Below, one piece after another: positions 9,133 through 17,011 of a stretch of 64,000 nucleotides of DNA. Under the pieces are notes generated by a model that was not told the origin of the DNA, made no database searches, and saw only the letters and a program-made list of their open reading frames with translations. Every line of letters begins with the position of its first letter. Positions within the stretch are counted from its first letter, which is position 1. A program made the position numbers and the translations under genes. The stretch is from Methylobacterium sp. W2 (GTDB lineage Bacteria > Pseudomonadota > Alphaproteobacteria > Rhizobiales > Beijerinckiaceae). The DNA lies in NCBI RefSeq assembly GCF_020662345.1, contig NZ_VMOA01000010.1:1-64000 (forward strand), read 5' to 3'.

Positions 9133-9151
9133 TATTCCATCCAGCGGAATA
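9133..9151. promoter_or_regulatory. Candidate LysR operator
   Basis: TATTCC and GGAATA form a perfect 6-bp inverted repeat with a 7-base spacer, containing the T-N11-A pattern known for LysR-type regulators. It lies 26 bases upstream of the LysR start and about 95 bases upstream of the glutathione S-transferase start, suiting autoregulation and divergent control. Confidence 0.65.
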
Positions 9152-9246
9152 GTCGATTGCGGAGAATGCCGGTTCACGCGTTCCAGGCAAGGGTCTCTCA
9201 TGTGCCCGTGGCCGGCGCCCTCGTCCGGCCGTCGCGGAGACATGTC

Positions 9247-9861
9247 ATGAAGCTGTTCCACATGGCCCTGTCCGGGCATGCGCACCGGGCCCGCCTGTTC
9301 CTGTCCCTGGTGGGCGCGGATTGCGAGATCGTGGAGCTCGATCTTGCCGCCGGCGCGCACAGGACGCCGGACTTCCTCGCCCTGAACCCCTTCGGCCAGG
9401 TGCCGGTGCTCGTGGACGGCGACGTGATCGTTCCGGATTCGAACGCCATCCTGGTCTACGTGGCGAAAAAGCTCGGGCGCACGGATTGGCTGCCCGAGGA
9501 TGCCCTGGCGGCGGCGCGGGTCCAGCGCTGGCTCTCGGTGGCGGCCGGGCCCATCGCCTTCGGGCCCGCCGCCGCCCGCCTGATCACCCTGTTCGGCGCG
9601 AATTTCGACGCCGCGGAGGTGATCGCTCGGGCCCATCAGATCCTCGGCCGCATCGAGGCCGAGCTCGGCGGCCGCTCTTGGATCGCCGCCGATCACCCGA
9701 CCATCGCGGATGTGGCCCTCTACAGCTACATCGCCGCAGCACCCGAGGGGAATGTCGACCTTGCGCCCTATGCCGAGATCCGGGCCTGGCTCGGCCGTAT
9801 CGAGGCGCTGCCCGGCTTCGTGGCCCTTCCGACGACAGTGGTCGGCCTGCGCGCGGCCTGA
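9247..9861 (+). CDS. Glutathione S-transferase
   Basis: A 204-residue cytosolic GST. The thioredoxin-fold N-terminal domain (residues 1-78) contains the cis-proline glutathione site [13 protein letters not shown] and the [15 protein letters not shown] segment with the conserved acidic-Ser pair. The all-helical C-terminal domain (about 85-200) has the N-capping motif of [17 protein letters not shown]. The start at 9247 gives [14 protein letters not shown], the expected first beta strand. It is divergent from a LysR gene and followed 29 bases later by a flavin-binding protein gene, so the two form a probable detoxification operon under LysR control. The co-substrate is unknown. Confidence 0.93.
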   Translation: MKLFHMALSGHAHRARLFLSLVGADCEIVELDLAAGAHRTPDFLALNPFGQVPVLVDGDVIVPDSNAILVYVAKKLGRTDWLPEDALAAARVQRWLSVAAGPIAFGPAAARLITLFGANFDAAEVIARAHQILGRIEAELGGRSWIAADHPTIADVALYSYIAAAPEGNVDLAPYAEIRAWLGRIEALPGFVALPTTVVGLRAA

Positions 9862-9890
9862 GTCGAGACCCTCTCACGGGAGATCCCCCC

Positions 9891-10793
9891 ATGTCGTCAT
9901 CCGACCATCACTCCGCCTCGCCCTGGCACCGGGGCGAGATCGCGATCCAGAACCATGCCGGCGTCGCCGCGCGCATGGCCGAGCTCGGCCCCCGCGTCAT
10001 CCGCGACCGGATGATCGAGCAGCATCGCGACTTCTTCCGGCAACTACCCTTCGTGGTGCTCGGGGCCGTCGACTCGGAGGGCGACGTCTGGGCGACGATC
10101 CGGGCCGGCGAGCCGGGGTTCCTCGAAGCGCCGGATCCCGTCCGTCTCCGGGTACGGGCTGCCGCCGACCCCGGCGATCCCGCGGAGGCGGGCCTGACGG
10201 AGGGAGCGGCGGTGGGTCTGCTCGGGATCGATCTCGCGACGCGGCGGCGGAACCGCCTGAACGGGATCGTGCAGCGCAGGGAGGGCGACGGTTTCGAGGT
10301 CCGGGTGCAGCAGAGCTTCGGCAATTGCCCGCAATACATCCGTGTCCGGCAGGGTACGGAGCGTTTGCTGAATTCCATCGCGGCGGCCCCGGAGACCGGC
10401 CATGGCCTCGACGAGCGCGCCCGTGCGCTCATCGCCGAGGCCGATACGGTCTTCGTCGCCACCTATGCGGACGGGGAGGAGGGGGACCGGCAGGTCGACG
10501 TCTCGCATCGCGGCGGCGCGCAAGGCTTCGTGCGGATCGGCGCGGACGACGTGCTCACGGTCCCGGATTATTCCGGCAACCGGTTCTTCAACACGTTGGG
10601 AAACATCCGCGCCAATCCCCGCGCCGGACTCCTCGTCATCGATTTCATCACCGGCGACCTGCTGCAGATGACCGGCCGGGCCGAATTGGTCCTCGATTCC
10701 CCCGAGATCGCGCGTTTTCCGGGCGCCGAGCGGCTCTGGCGCTTCGCACCCCGAACCTTCGTCCGACGGGCTGGCGCCGTGCCACCCCGGTGA
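9891..10793 (+). CDS. Pyridoxamine 5'-phosphate oxidase-family flavin-binding protein
   Basis: A 300-residue split-barrel protein. After an N-terminal helix (SPWHRGEIAIQNHAGVAARM) come two barrel-like halves: FFRQLPFVVLGAVDSEGDVWATIRAGEPGFLEAP near 45-80, and VFVATYADGEEGDRQVDVSHRGGAQGFVRIGADDVLTVPDYSGNRFFNTLGNI near 180-235, the latter the FMN-site region of this family. Related proteins are often longer because a ferredoxin-reductase-like module follows; here the frame ends soon after the barrel (ending VRRAGAVPPR), so the protein is either a natural short form or has lost a C-terminal domain. It follows the GST gene in the same direction. The reaction is unknown; a flavin reductase or xenobiotic-related role fits the context. 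Confidence 0.82.
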   Translation: MSSSDHHSASPWHRGEIAIQNHAGVAARMAELGPRVIRDRMIEQHRDFFRQLPFVVLGAVDSEGDVWATIRAGEPGFLEAPDPVRLRVRAAADPGDPAEAGLTEGAAVGLLGIDLATRRRNRLNGIVQRREGDGFEVRVQQSFGNCPQYIRVRQGTERLLNSIAAAPETGHGLDERARALIAEADTVFVATYADGEEGDRQVDVSHRGGAQGFVRIGADDVLTVPDYSGNRFFNTLGNIRANPRAGLLVIDFITGDLLQMTGRAELVLDSPEIARFPGAERLWRFAPRTFVRRAGAVPPR

Positions 10794-10818
10794 CGGGAGC
10801 CCCGGCGCCGGGCTCGCT

Positions 10819-10983
10819 TCAGCGACGACGGCCCTGGCTCGCGCGGAGCACCTTGCGGGCCCGGGCCACGTGGATCGCGGCCACCTTCATCAGGAGGTGG
10901 CGTACGACATCCGAAGGAGCGCTCGCGGCACAGTCCCGCAGGGCGATCGCCGCCCGCACATGCATCAGCGCCCTACCCAGCAT
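10819..10983 (-). CDS. Small basic protein (54 aa), unknown
   Basis: The minus strand holds a short open frame starting MLGRALMHVRAAIALRDC and rich in Ala, Arg and Val with an amphipathic helical pattern (VVRHLLMKVAAIHVARARKVL). A GGGGA stretch lies just upstream of the ATG at 10983, with GGAG further out. Both flanking genes are accounted for, so this frame is not a shadow. The composition looks like a real helical micro-protein rather than random GC-rich translation, but I do not recognise it. Confidence 0.5.
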   Translation of the reverse strand: MLGRALMHVRAAIALRDCAASAPSDVVRHLLMKVAAIHVARARKVLRASQGRRR

Positions 10984-11196
10984 CCGATCCCCGCTCTCCG
11001 CCCGATCCCCTCCTGGTCTAGCGGCGCGGTGCTTAAGGCATCATCAAGCCGGATGCGTAGAGGCCGGTCCGGCACCGGGGGGGCCGTGCGGGGAGTACCG
11101 ATCCGCTGTGAGAGTTGACGCCGGCCGTTGGGACTGCCAACCCGGCCGCATTGCGGGCGCGGCCGATCCCTCGGTCCGCAGGAGTACCGAATCTTC

Positions 11197-11907
11197 ATGT
11201 CCGATCTGCTTGAGACGATCCGCCGAACCCTCGTGCCGATCCACAAGGAGGGCTACCCCTTCATCCTGATCGGCATCGTGCTGACCGTGCTGTTCGGCTA
11301 TTTCGCCCAGTTCGCCGGCTGGATCTTCCTGATCCTCACCCTGTGGGTCTGCTACTTCTTCCGCGATCCCGAGCGCGTCACCCCGGTGGCGGACGGCCTC
11401 GTGGTCTCGCCGGCCGACGGCCGGGTGAACCTGATCTCCACCGTGCTGCCGCCGCCCGAGCTCGACCTGCCGCAGGAGCCGATGACGCGGATCTCGGTCT
11501 TCATGAACGTGTTCGATTGCCACGTGAACCGCGTCCCCGTCACCGGCAAGATCGGCCAGATCGTTTACACGCCCGGCCTGTTCCTCAATGCGGAGCTCGA
11601 CAAGGCCAGCGACGACAACGAGCGCAACGGCCTCGTCATCGAGACCACCCATCGCGGCAGCCCCCTGCGCGTCGGCGTCGTGCAGATCGCCGGATTGGTG
11701 GCCCGCCGCATCGTCGGCTGGGTCCAGGCGAACGATACCCTGAACGTGGGCGAGCGCTTCGGCCTGATCCGCTTCGGCTCGCGCGTGGACGTCTACCTGC
11801 CGGTGGGCACGCGCGTGCTGGTCGGCCTCGGCCAGAAGGCGGTGGCGGGCGAGACCGTGCTCGCCGATCTCGGCGGCGGCCCCGAGCGCAGCTTCCGCCG
11901 CATCTGA
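11197..11907 (+). CDS. psd: Phosphatidylserine decarboxylase proenzyme
   Basis: Psd (236 residues) makes phosphatidylethanolamine from phosphatidylserine at the inner membrane. It is the short form typical of alphaproteobacteria. A hydrophobic membrane-anchoring segment spans about residues 22-55; the core has [29 protein letters not shown] and a C-terminal [10 protein letters not shown], where autocleavage between Gly194 and Ser195 would create the pyruvoyl prosthetic group. The start at 11197 has an AGGAG site at good distance. pssA, the enzyme supplying its substrate, follows 88 bases downstream, making a two-gene phospholipid unit. Confidence 0.96.
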   Translation: MSDLLETIRRTLVPIHKEGYPFILIGIVLTVLFGYFAQFAGWIFLILTLWVCYFFRDPERVTPVADGLVVSPADGRVNLISTVLPPPELDLPQEPMTRISVFMNVFDCHVNRVPVTGKIGQIVYTPGLFLNAELDKASDDNERNGLVIETTHRGSPLRVGVVQIAGLVARRIVGWVQANDTLNVGERFGLIRFGSRVDVYLPVGTRVLVGLGQKAVAGETVLADLGGGPERSFRRI

Positions 11908-11995
11908 TCCCGCACGGCCCCGCCCGGCGGGGTCGCGATCCTTCGCGGACGGTGTCCCACAGGCCCGTTCGCCCGTCTTTCTGAAAAGGCGCGTC

Positions 11996-12841
11996 ATGGA
12001 CGATCTCTTTCCGCCCTTCGAGCCGGATGCCAACGAGCCGAAGCCGCGCCGCTTCAAGGCGGTGCCATTCCGGATGATCGCGCCCAACATGATCACCCTG
12101 ATGGCGGTCTGCCTCGGGCTGACCGCGATCCGTCTGGCCTTCGAGGGCAAGTTCGAGCCGGCGGTGATCGCCATCGTCGCGGCCGCCTTCCTCGACGGGA
12201 TCGACGGGCGCGTCGCCCGCATGCTCAAGGGGACGTCGCGTTTCGGGGCCGAGCTCGATTCCCTCGCCGATTTCGTCAATTTCGGCTGCGCTCCGGCGCT
12301 CATCCTCTACGGCTTTGCCCTGAAGGAGCTGCGCTCGCTGGGCTGGATCGTCGCCCTGATCTTCGCCATCGCCATGGCCCTGCGTCTCGCCCGCTTCAAC
12401 GCGATGCTCGACGATCCCAACCGGCCCGCCTGGAAGAAGGACTTCTTCGTCGGCATGCCGGCGCCGGCCGGAGCGCTGACCGCGTTGCTGCCGCTCTATC
12501 TCCACTTCCTCGGCCTGCCGTTCGAGCGCTGGGCCGCGCCGGTGGTGCTCGGCTACACCCTCTGCATCGCCCTCCTCGTGGTCTCCACGGTGCCGACCTT
12601 CTCCGGCAAGACCATGGGCAAGCGCGTGCCGCGCGAATGGGTGCTGCCGATCTTCCTCGTCGTGGTCGCGGCCTTCGGCCTGTTCATCAGCTATCCGTTC
12701 GAGGCCATGGTGGTGATGGCGGGCGGCTACCTCGTCACCCTGCCGATCGGGGCGGCGCAGTATCGGCGCCGGGCGAAACTCGAGGAGCGTCTCGACGCAA
12801 CCGGTCGTGGACAGATCGAACCGGCGCCTGTCGAAACCTGA
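11996..12841 (+). CDS. pssA: CDP-diacylglycerol--serine O-phosphatidyltransferase
   Basis: PssA (281 residues) transfers phosphatidyl from CDP-diacylglycerol to serine. The CDP-alcohol phosphatidyltransferase signature DG-x2-AR-x8-G-x3-D-x3-D is intact at about residues 68-90 (DGRVAR, then G, D and D in RFGAELDSLADF). Some eight hydrophobic segments follow, consistent with an integral membrane enzyme. An extra acidic/proline N-terminal tail of about 20 residues precedes the first helix. It lies directly after psd, whose substrate it makes. Length and gene order are normal for alphaproteobacteria. Confidence 0.96.
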   Translation: MDDLFPPFEPDANEPKPRRFKAVPFRMIAPNMITLMAVCLGLTAIRLAFEGKFEPAVIAIVAAAFLDGIDGRVARMLKGTSRFGAELDSLADFVNFGCAPALILYGFALKELRSLGWIVALIFAIAMALRLARFNAMLDDPNRPAWKKDFFVGMPAPAGALTALLPLYLHFLGLPFERWAAPVVLGYTLCIALLVVSTVPTFSGKTMGKRVPREWVLPIFLVVVAAFGLFISYPFEAMVVMAGGYLVTLPIGAAQYRRRAKLEERLDATGRGQIEPAPVET

Positions 12842-12898
12842 TCGCCTCGCCTAACCTCCCGGCAGGAAACCCACTGGGCTTGGGCTTGGGAGGCGACG

Positions 12899-13321
12899 AT
12901 GCTGGAAGAATTCAAGAAATTCGCACTGCGCGGCAACGTCGTCGATCTGGCCGTGGGCGTGATCATCGGTGCCGCCTTCGGTGCCATCGTCACCTCGGCC
13001 GTCCAGGACGTGTTCATGCCGATCATCGGCGCGGTGACCGGCGGCCTCGACTTCTCGAACTACTACATCGCCCTGTCGTCGAGCGTGCAGAAGGGCGCGG
13101 CCTATGTCGACGCCAAGAAGCAGGGCGCGGTGATCGGCTACGGCCAGTTCATCACCGTGGCGCTCAATTTCATGATCGTCGCCTTCGTGCTGTTCCTCGT
13201 GATCCGGGCCATGAACAAACTTCAGACCCAGGAGGAGGCAAAGCCCGCTCCTGAAACGCCGGCCGACGTGAAGCTGCTCGGCGAGATTCGCGACATCCTG
13301 GCGGCGAAGCCGACCCTATGA
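12899..13321 (+). CDS. mscL: Large-conductance mechanosensitive channel
   Basis: MscL (140 residues) forms a homopentameric channel that releases solutes during hypo-osmotic shock. The N-terminal helix and TM1 are typical: [28 protein letters not shown], with the Gly/Ala-rich pore-lining segment. TM2 is [17 protein letters not shown], and the C-terminal cytoplasmic bundle ends [17 protein letters not shown]-like site lies about 8 bases before the ATG. It follows pssA by 57 bases and may be co-transcribed with the phospholipid genes, which would link membrane synthesis and tension release. Confidence 0.97.
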   Translation: MLEEFKKFALRGNVVDLAVGVIIGAAFGAIVTSAVQDVFMPIIGAVTGGLDFSNYYIALSSSVQKGAAYVDAKKQGAVIGYGQFITVALNFMIVAFVLFLVIRAMNKLQTQEEAKPAPETPADVKLLGEIRDILAAKPTL

Positions 13322-13329
13322 CGTCCCCG

Positions 13330-13358
13330 CGCTCGAAGCTCGCTCAGGGGTTCGAGCG
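13330..13358. terminator. Hairpin between convergent genes
   Basis: CGCTCGAA (13330-13337) and TTCGAGCG (13351-13358) form an 8-bp stem 8 bases after the mscL stop and 57 bases before the end of the convergent OmpW-like gene. There is no T-run, so intrinsic termination is uncertain. Confidence 0.35.
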
Positions 13359-13415
13359 TCGCGCCCCGAAGCGAGCGTTGCCGACCCGCGCTCCGATCTT
13401 CGGCCCAGTGGCGCG

Positions 13416-14207
13416 TCAGAAGCGGTAGCCGATTCCGCCGCCGACGATCACCGTGTTCATCTCGACCTTGGCGCCGATGGCGGCATGTCCCAGCGTGTAG
13501 CCGGGAAGCCAGATCTTCTTGACCTCGGCATTGGCGTACCAGTTGCCGCCGAGATGATAGTCGAACCCGGCCTGAAGCAGCAGGCCGGCGATGGGATCGA
13601 CGCTGAAGGCGGTCACGAAGCCCCCGGCGGGCTCCGTCTGGAGCGGTACGGACAGGCTGAGGCCCAAACCGACATAGGGCTTGAAGGGTCCGTCGGAGAA
13701 GGCGTGATACTGGATCGCCGCGAAGCCGCCGAAGCTCTGGATCGCTCCGATGGGGATGTCTCCCACCAGCGATCCCTTGATCACGGGCTTCGTCCGGATG
13801 ATGCCGGCCTGTCCCGCGACGGCCAGATTGCCGGTGAGGAAATACGTGACGTCGGCATCCGGCAGAATCATCGCGGGCATCCTGACCGTACCGCCGATCA
13901 GATCGATCCGGGACCGTTCGTCGACCGCGAACATGCCGATGACGCGGGCCCGCACCAAGACATCGCCCGCTGCAAAGCCTGCCCTCGCCGGAAGCGGCGC
14001 GCCGACGGGAAGGGTTTCGTCCGCACCCAGGCAGACGGAGGAGCCCATCGACACGGCAAGTCCTGCCAGACCCAGATGCCGGACAGCCACGCCCCACGCC
14101 GCCCCTTCACGAGCCTTGAGACGAAGACGCGGCCTCCATGGCACCGCAAAGATCGATCGGTCCCGTGCACCGATGGTTGTAGCGCGTGGGGAACCGGTCC
14201 TTGTCAT
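13416..14207 (-). CDS. OmpW-family outer membrane beta-barrel protein
   Basis: A 263-residue protein with a basic N-terminal region, a hydrophobic export segment (about residues 38-62, ending CLGA) and a mature domain with the OmpW opening GDVLVRARVIGMFAVDE, followed by alternating amphipathic strands (FGGFAAIQYHAF; KPYVGLGLSLSVPL; GLLLQAGFDYHLGGNWYANAEVKKIWL) and a C-terminal phenylalanine (VGGGIGYRF) as required for BAM-dependent assembly. OmpW proteins are eight-stranded barrels thought to pass small hydrophobic compounds. The export segment starts unusually far from the first Met, so translation may start downstream of 14207. Monocistronic. Confidence 0.88.
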   Translation of the reverse strand: MTRTGSPRATTIGARDRSIFAVPWRPRLRLKAREGAAWGVAVRHLGLAGLAVSMGSSVCLGADETLPVGAPLPARAGFAAGDVLVRARVIGMFAVDERSRIDLIGGTVRMPAMILPDADVTYFLTGNLAVAGQAGIIRTKPVIKGSLVGDIPIGAIQSFGGFAAIQYHAFSDGPFKPYVGLGLSLSVPLQTEPAGGFVTAFSVDPIAGLLLQAGFDYHLGGNWYANAEVKKIWLPGYTLGHAAIGAKVEMNTVIVGGGIGYRF

Positions 14208-14583
14208 CAGATCAGCCTATGAACTAGACAATAACCGTTCCTTACCGGCCCCTGAAAGAATGTCTGCTTGTGACAGCTTTGCTATTCTTTCGTGTGGAAA
14301 TCTGATTTCCTGGCATGTAAGCCCGCAGGCGTGTTTGAGATAGTGAAAAAATTGGCGTGTTTGTTCTCTGTGCATTAATAAAGTCGCCGCACGCTCAGCC
14401 AAGGGTGGACTTCGACCAAGTATGAAACATTATTTCATGTCGTTAAATTCTCCAACACAACGGCACTTCAGGAAGTGTGATCCGCATCGCCGCGTCGGTA
14501 CGCCCATCGCGTATCGGATGCCCCTCGGCGGCGGAAGCGCCGTCCGTCGCCCCGTCATCGGCGTCTAGTGAAAGGTCGGAACC
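14208..14583. other. Intergenic, relatively AT-rich
   Basis: About 375 bases between divergent OmpW-like and GGDEF genes. It is clearly richer in A/T than the neighbours and should hold both promoters. No supported gene: a 61-codon minus-strand frame (14217-14402) has no ribosome binding site and no recognisable features. Confidence 0.5.
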
Positions 14584-15801
14584 GTGTCCCTTGACGTCGA
14601 TACGCTTCAGTTCGCGACGCTGACGTCGCGCGGGGCCTATCTCGCCGTGTTCATCGTCGTGGTGCTCAGGCAACGCAACGAGATCTATCTCTGGCATTGG
14701 ATCGCCTCGGTCATCGTGTCGATCCTCACGACCATGTTCATGATGAGCGGCCCCCTCGGCGGATGGATGACGCTGTCGCAAGGGCTGGTGACCTATTGCG
14801 GCTTCGGGACGAGCTTGGCCTTGACCTGGAGCGGATTGCGGCTCTTCTACGGCCGCTCGGTCGCACCGTCTCATCTCATGGTTCTGGCTTGCCTGCCGGG
14901 CATCCTGCATACCGGAGCATTGCTGGTCGGTCTGTCGCCACGGATTGCCTTGGCACTCGTGTTCGCGCCCTGCCTGCTGACGACGGTTCTGGCAATCCAT
15001 GAATGTGTTCGGACACGCGCGGGTGACCATCTCTGGTCGCAATATATCATCGTGGCTGCGATGAGCTTCTATGCCCTGAGCTTCGCGGCTTCACTGGCCG
15101 TTCTCGTCGCTACGGACCTGCCGATGCAGACCGAGGAGGCCGCCCGCATGTCCCTCGCGGTCGATCAGGTGTCCGGCATCCTGGTCCATTTCGCGTATCT
15201 CGCCATGTCGGGCGAACGCGCCAGCCTTCGCCTCGGCCGTCTCGCCCAGACCGATCCGTTGACCAGCCTCGCCAATCGTCGGGGGTTGATTGAGACCCTG
15301 CGCCGAACGTGGTGGTCGAAATGGGAAGGGCAGCCGGTCGGAATCCTGATGGCCGACATCGATCATTTCAAATCGATCAACGATCGCTTCGGGCATCTCA
15401 GCGGTGACGAGGTCCTGATCGCGTTCGCCGGCCTCGTCGCCAACACCATCCGCCGGGACGACATCGCCGTGCGCTGGGGCGGCGAGGAGTTCCTGGCCGT
15501 CCTGCCCGGCGCTGAGCTGGAGCAGACCTTGGCCATCGCCGAACGCCTGCGTCTCGCGACCGCATCCTGCGCCCTTCCGCTCGCCGGTCAGACCGTGAGG
15601 GTCACGGCGAGCATCGGTGTCGCCATGATGGAACCGGGCGAGACCGATATCGGACCCGCGACACTAAGGGCCGATGCGGCCCTCTATGCGGCCAAGGCCC
15701 AGGGGAGAAACCAGGTCTGCCGAAACAGCCCGGTGCGGAAGGCCGAGAAACGGGACGGTCTCGACGAGGCAGCGTTCGGCGCCGATAAGCTCGTTGCCTG
15801 A
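14584..15801 (+). CDS. Membrane diguanylate cyclase (GGDEF)
   Basis: A 405-residue protein with about six N-terminal transmembrane helices (residues about 12-195) and a C-terminal GGDEF domain (about 215-385). The active site is intact (RWGGEEF), as is the allosteric I-site: RRDD lies five residues before GGEEF, so product inhibition by c-di-GMP is expected. LAQTDPLTSLANRRG marks the domain start. It should synthesise c-di-GMP at the inner membrane. The start codon is GTG at 14584. It is monocistronic with a possible membrane-sensed input that cannot be guessed. Confidence 0.93.
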   Translation: MSLDVDTLQFATLTSRGAYLAVFIVVVLRQRNEIYLWHWIASVIVSILTTMFMMSGPLGGWMTLSQGLVTYCGFGTSLALTWSGLRLFYGRSVAPSHLMVLACLPGILHTGALLVGLSPRIALALVFAPCLLTTVLAIHECVRTRAGDHLWSQYIIVAAMSFYALSFAASLAVLVATDLPMQTEEAARMSLAVDQVSGILVHFAYLAMSGERASLRLGRLAQTDPLTSLANRRGLIETLRRTWWSKWEGQPVGILMADIDHFKSINDRFGHLSGDEVLIAFAGLVANTIRRDDIAVRWGGEEFLAVLPGAELEQTLAIAERLRLATASCALPLAGQTVRVTASIGVAMMEPGETDIGPATLRADAALYAAKAQGRNQVCRNSPVRKAEKRDGLDEAAFGADKLVA

Positions 15802-15845
15802 CCGTCATCGCGTGGGCCGACGCCGTGACCTCGAGCGCCGGTCGA

Positions 15846-16163
15846 TCAGGTCGTCGAACTGGCCGGAAGGGAGTGGCCCTCCTTCAGGTCGTCGAGCAGC
15901 CCGTCCAGGGCCTGTTCGACGGCGACGGTGCCCTCCTCATGGGTCTTCAGCCGGGTTTCCAGGCGACGCAGCTGAGGCGCGAACTCTTCCGGCACGGCGG
16001 GATCCCCAAGGAATCGAGGCGCTTCGTCCTGCGTGGTGAAGACCGAGCGCAACTGCTGGCCGAGATGATCCCGCACCGGCTCGGGCAGAGCCGGATCGAC
16101 ATCCACGCCGCCGGCCTGACCGGGGGGCGGATGATCAACGCGGACGATTGGATCGTTTGCCAT
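15846..16163 (-). CDS. NepR-like anti-sigma factor paralogue
   Basis: A 105-residue acidic protein. The central part, LPEPVRDHLGQQLRSVF followed by a VPEEFAPQLRRLE segment (about residues 26-70), matches the NepR core pattern (helix with LG-x2-LR-x-(Y/F), a linker with Pro, then F-x2-LLx-Le). NepR binds and inhibits EcfG sigma factors in the alphaproteobacterial general stress response and is itself captured by PhyR. The linker between the two helices is longer than usual, so partner choice may differ. GGAG lies at good distance before the ATG. An EcfG gene with its own NepR-like domain lies 850 bases away on the same strand, which supports the call. Methylobacterium is known to have several NepR and EcfG paralogues. 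Confidence 0.7.
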   Translation of the reverse strand: MANDPIVRVDHPPPGQAGGVDVDPALPEPVRDHLGQQLRSVFTTQDEAPRFLGDPAVPEEFAPQLRRLETRLKTHEEGTVAVEQALDGLLDDLKEGHSLPASSTT

Positions 16164-16308
16164 GTCGGGTGTCTCCGTCAGTCAAGAGCAATAACCAGCC
16201 CGGGCGGAGAGTGTTGCGCGTGCCGACATACAAATGTTGACGGCGGTCGGCGCGACGACGGTAGTTTGTCCATGTCTCATGCGAGTCCTGACGACTCTCC
16301 GATCCACG

Positions 16309-16343
16309 AAAAAGCCCCCGGTGCCGTAGCACCGAGGGCCTTT
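16309..16343 (-). terminator. Rho-independent terminator
   Basis: An 11-bp GC-rich stem (GCCCCCGGTGC at 16314-16324 with GCACCGAGGGC at 16329-16339, one mismatch) with a CGTA loop. On the minus strand it is followed by TTTTT. It lies 33 bases beyond the stop of the DUF1236 gene and should terminate it, separating it from the NepR-like gene. Confidence 0.85.
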
Positions 16344-16375
16344 ATCGAATGATCAGCGACGGTCGAGGTCGACGA

Positions 16376-16786
16376 TCAGTCGATGACCTCGACGATGCGG
16401 CGGCTGCGGTCGACCAGCACCGGGCGGTCGTTGACGATGGTGTAGCGTGCGCCGCGGGCGTTGTACTCGGAGGGGACGTCGTAATAGGTCACGCCGGTGC
16501 CCGGCAGGGTCGCGCCGACGCGGACATCGCCGTCATAGGCGTAGGAGCTGTGACGCTCGCGGGTGACGTACTGGCGGAAGCGGGGACGATCGTCGACGCC
16601 GAGGATGCCACCGACGGTTCCGGTCGCCGCACCGACGGCACCGCCGACGATGGCGCCCAACGGGCCGGCCGCATCCGCACCATCCTGCGCGCCACGCTCG
16701 GCGCCGCGCACGAGGCCCTGGGCCTGGGCGGCGAGGGGGAGGGACAGGGCAATCGCCGAAGCGGCGAGAAGGGTCTTGATGTTCAT
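16376..16786 (-). CDS. Periplasmic DUF1236-domain protein with glycine-zipper segment
   Basis: A 136-residue protein with a clear signal peptide (MNIKTLLAASAIALSLPLAAQAQG), a glycine-zipper-like stretch (LGAIVGGAVGAATGTVGGILG, residues about 43-63) and a C-terminal DUF1236 motif (YTIVNDRPVLVDRSRRIVEVID). DUF1236 proteins are small exported proteins common in Hyphomicrobiales and often associated with stress. GGAG precedes the ATG by nine bases and a strong terminator follows. Its position between a NepR-like and an EcfG gene suggests control by the general stress response, but I found no convincing EcfG promoter. Confidence 0.87.
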   Translation of the reverse strand: MNIKTLLAASAIALSLPLAAQAQGLVRGAERGAQDGADAAGPLGAIVGGAVGAATGTVGGILGVDDRPRFRQYVTRERHSSYAYDGDVRVGATLPGTGVTYYDVPSEYNARGARYTIVNDRPVLVDRSRRIVEVID

Positions 16787-17011
16787 GATCGAGATCTCCG
16801 TATCCGATATCCCGCGAACGGTGACGCTCAGCGGGGTTCGGGGCAGTAACGCCCGATCTCCGGAAAGGGATGCCTCGAAAGTCGATTTTGCCGGATTGTC
16901 CCAACCCTGCCCCCGATCGGGGGACGACGTTCCTCATGCGCCCGGCGTCGCGAAACAACGTCGCCTGGTAAACGCCGAGGGGTGCCGATCCCGACTGGGT
17001 GCCGGATGGTG

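Noticed and set aside
7720..9696. A 658-codon minus-strand frame covering the palindrome, the LysR gene in another frame and the GST gene.
   Set aside because: It crosses three well-supported elements and its translation is Arg/Pro/Gly rich without domains.
14217..14402. A 61-codon minus-strand frame upstream of the OmpW-like gene.
   Set aside because: No start signal and no recognisable features; this is the promoter region.
16799..16845. A possible EcfG promoter (CGAAC-N15-CGTT on the minus strand) upstream of the DUF1236 gene.
   Set aside because: The -35 box has C in place of the first G of GGAAC and the spacing is one base short of the 16-17 expected, so I do not call it a promoter.
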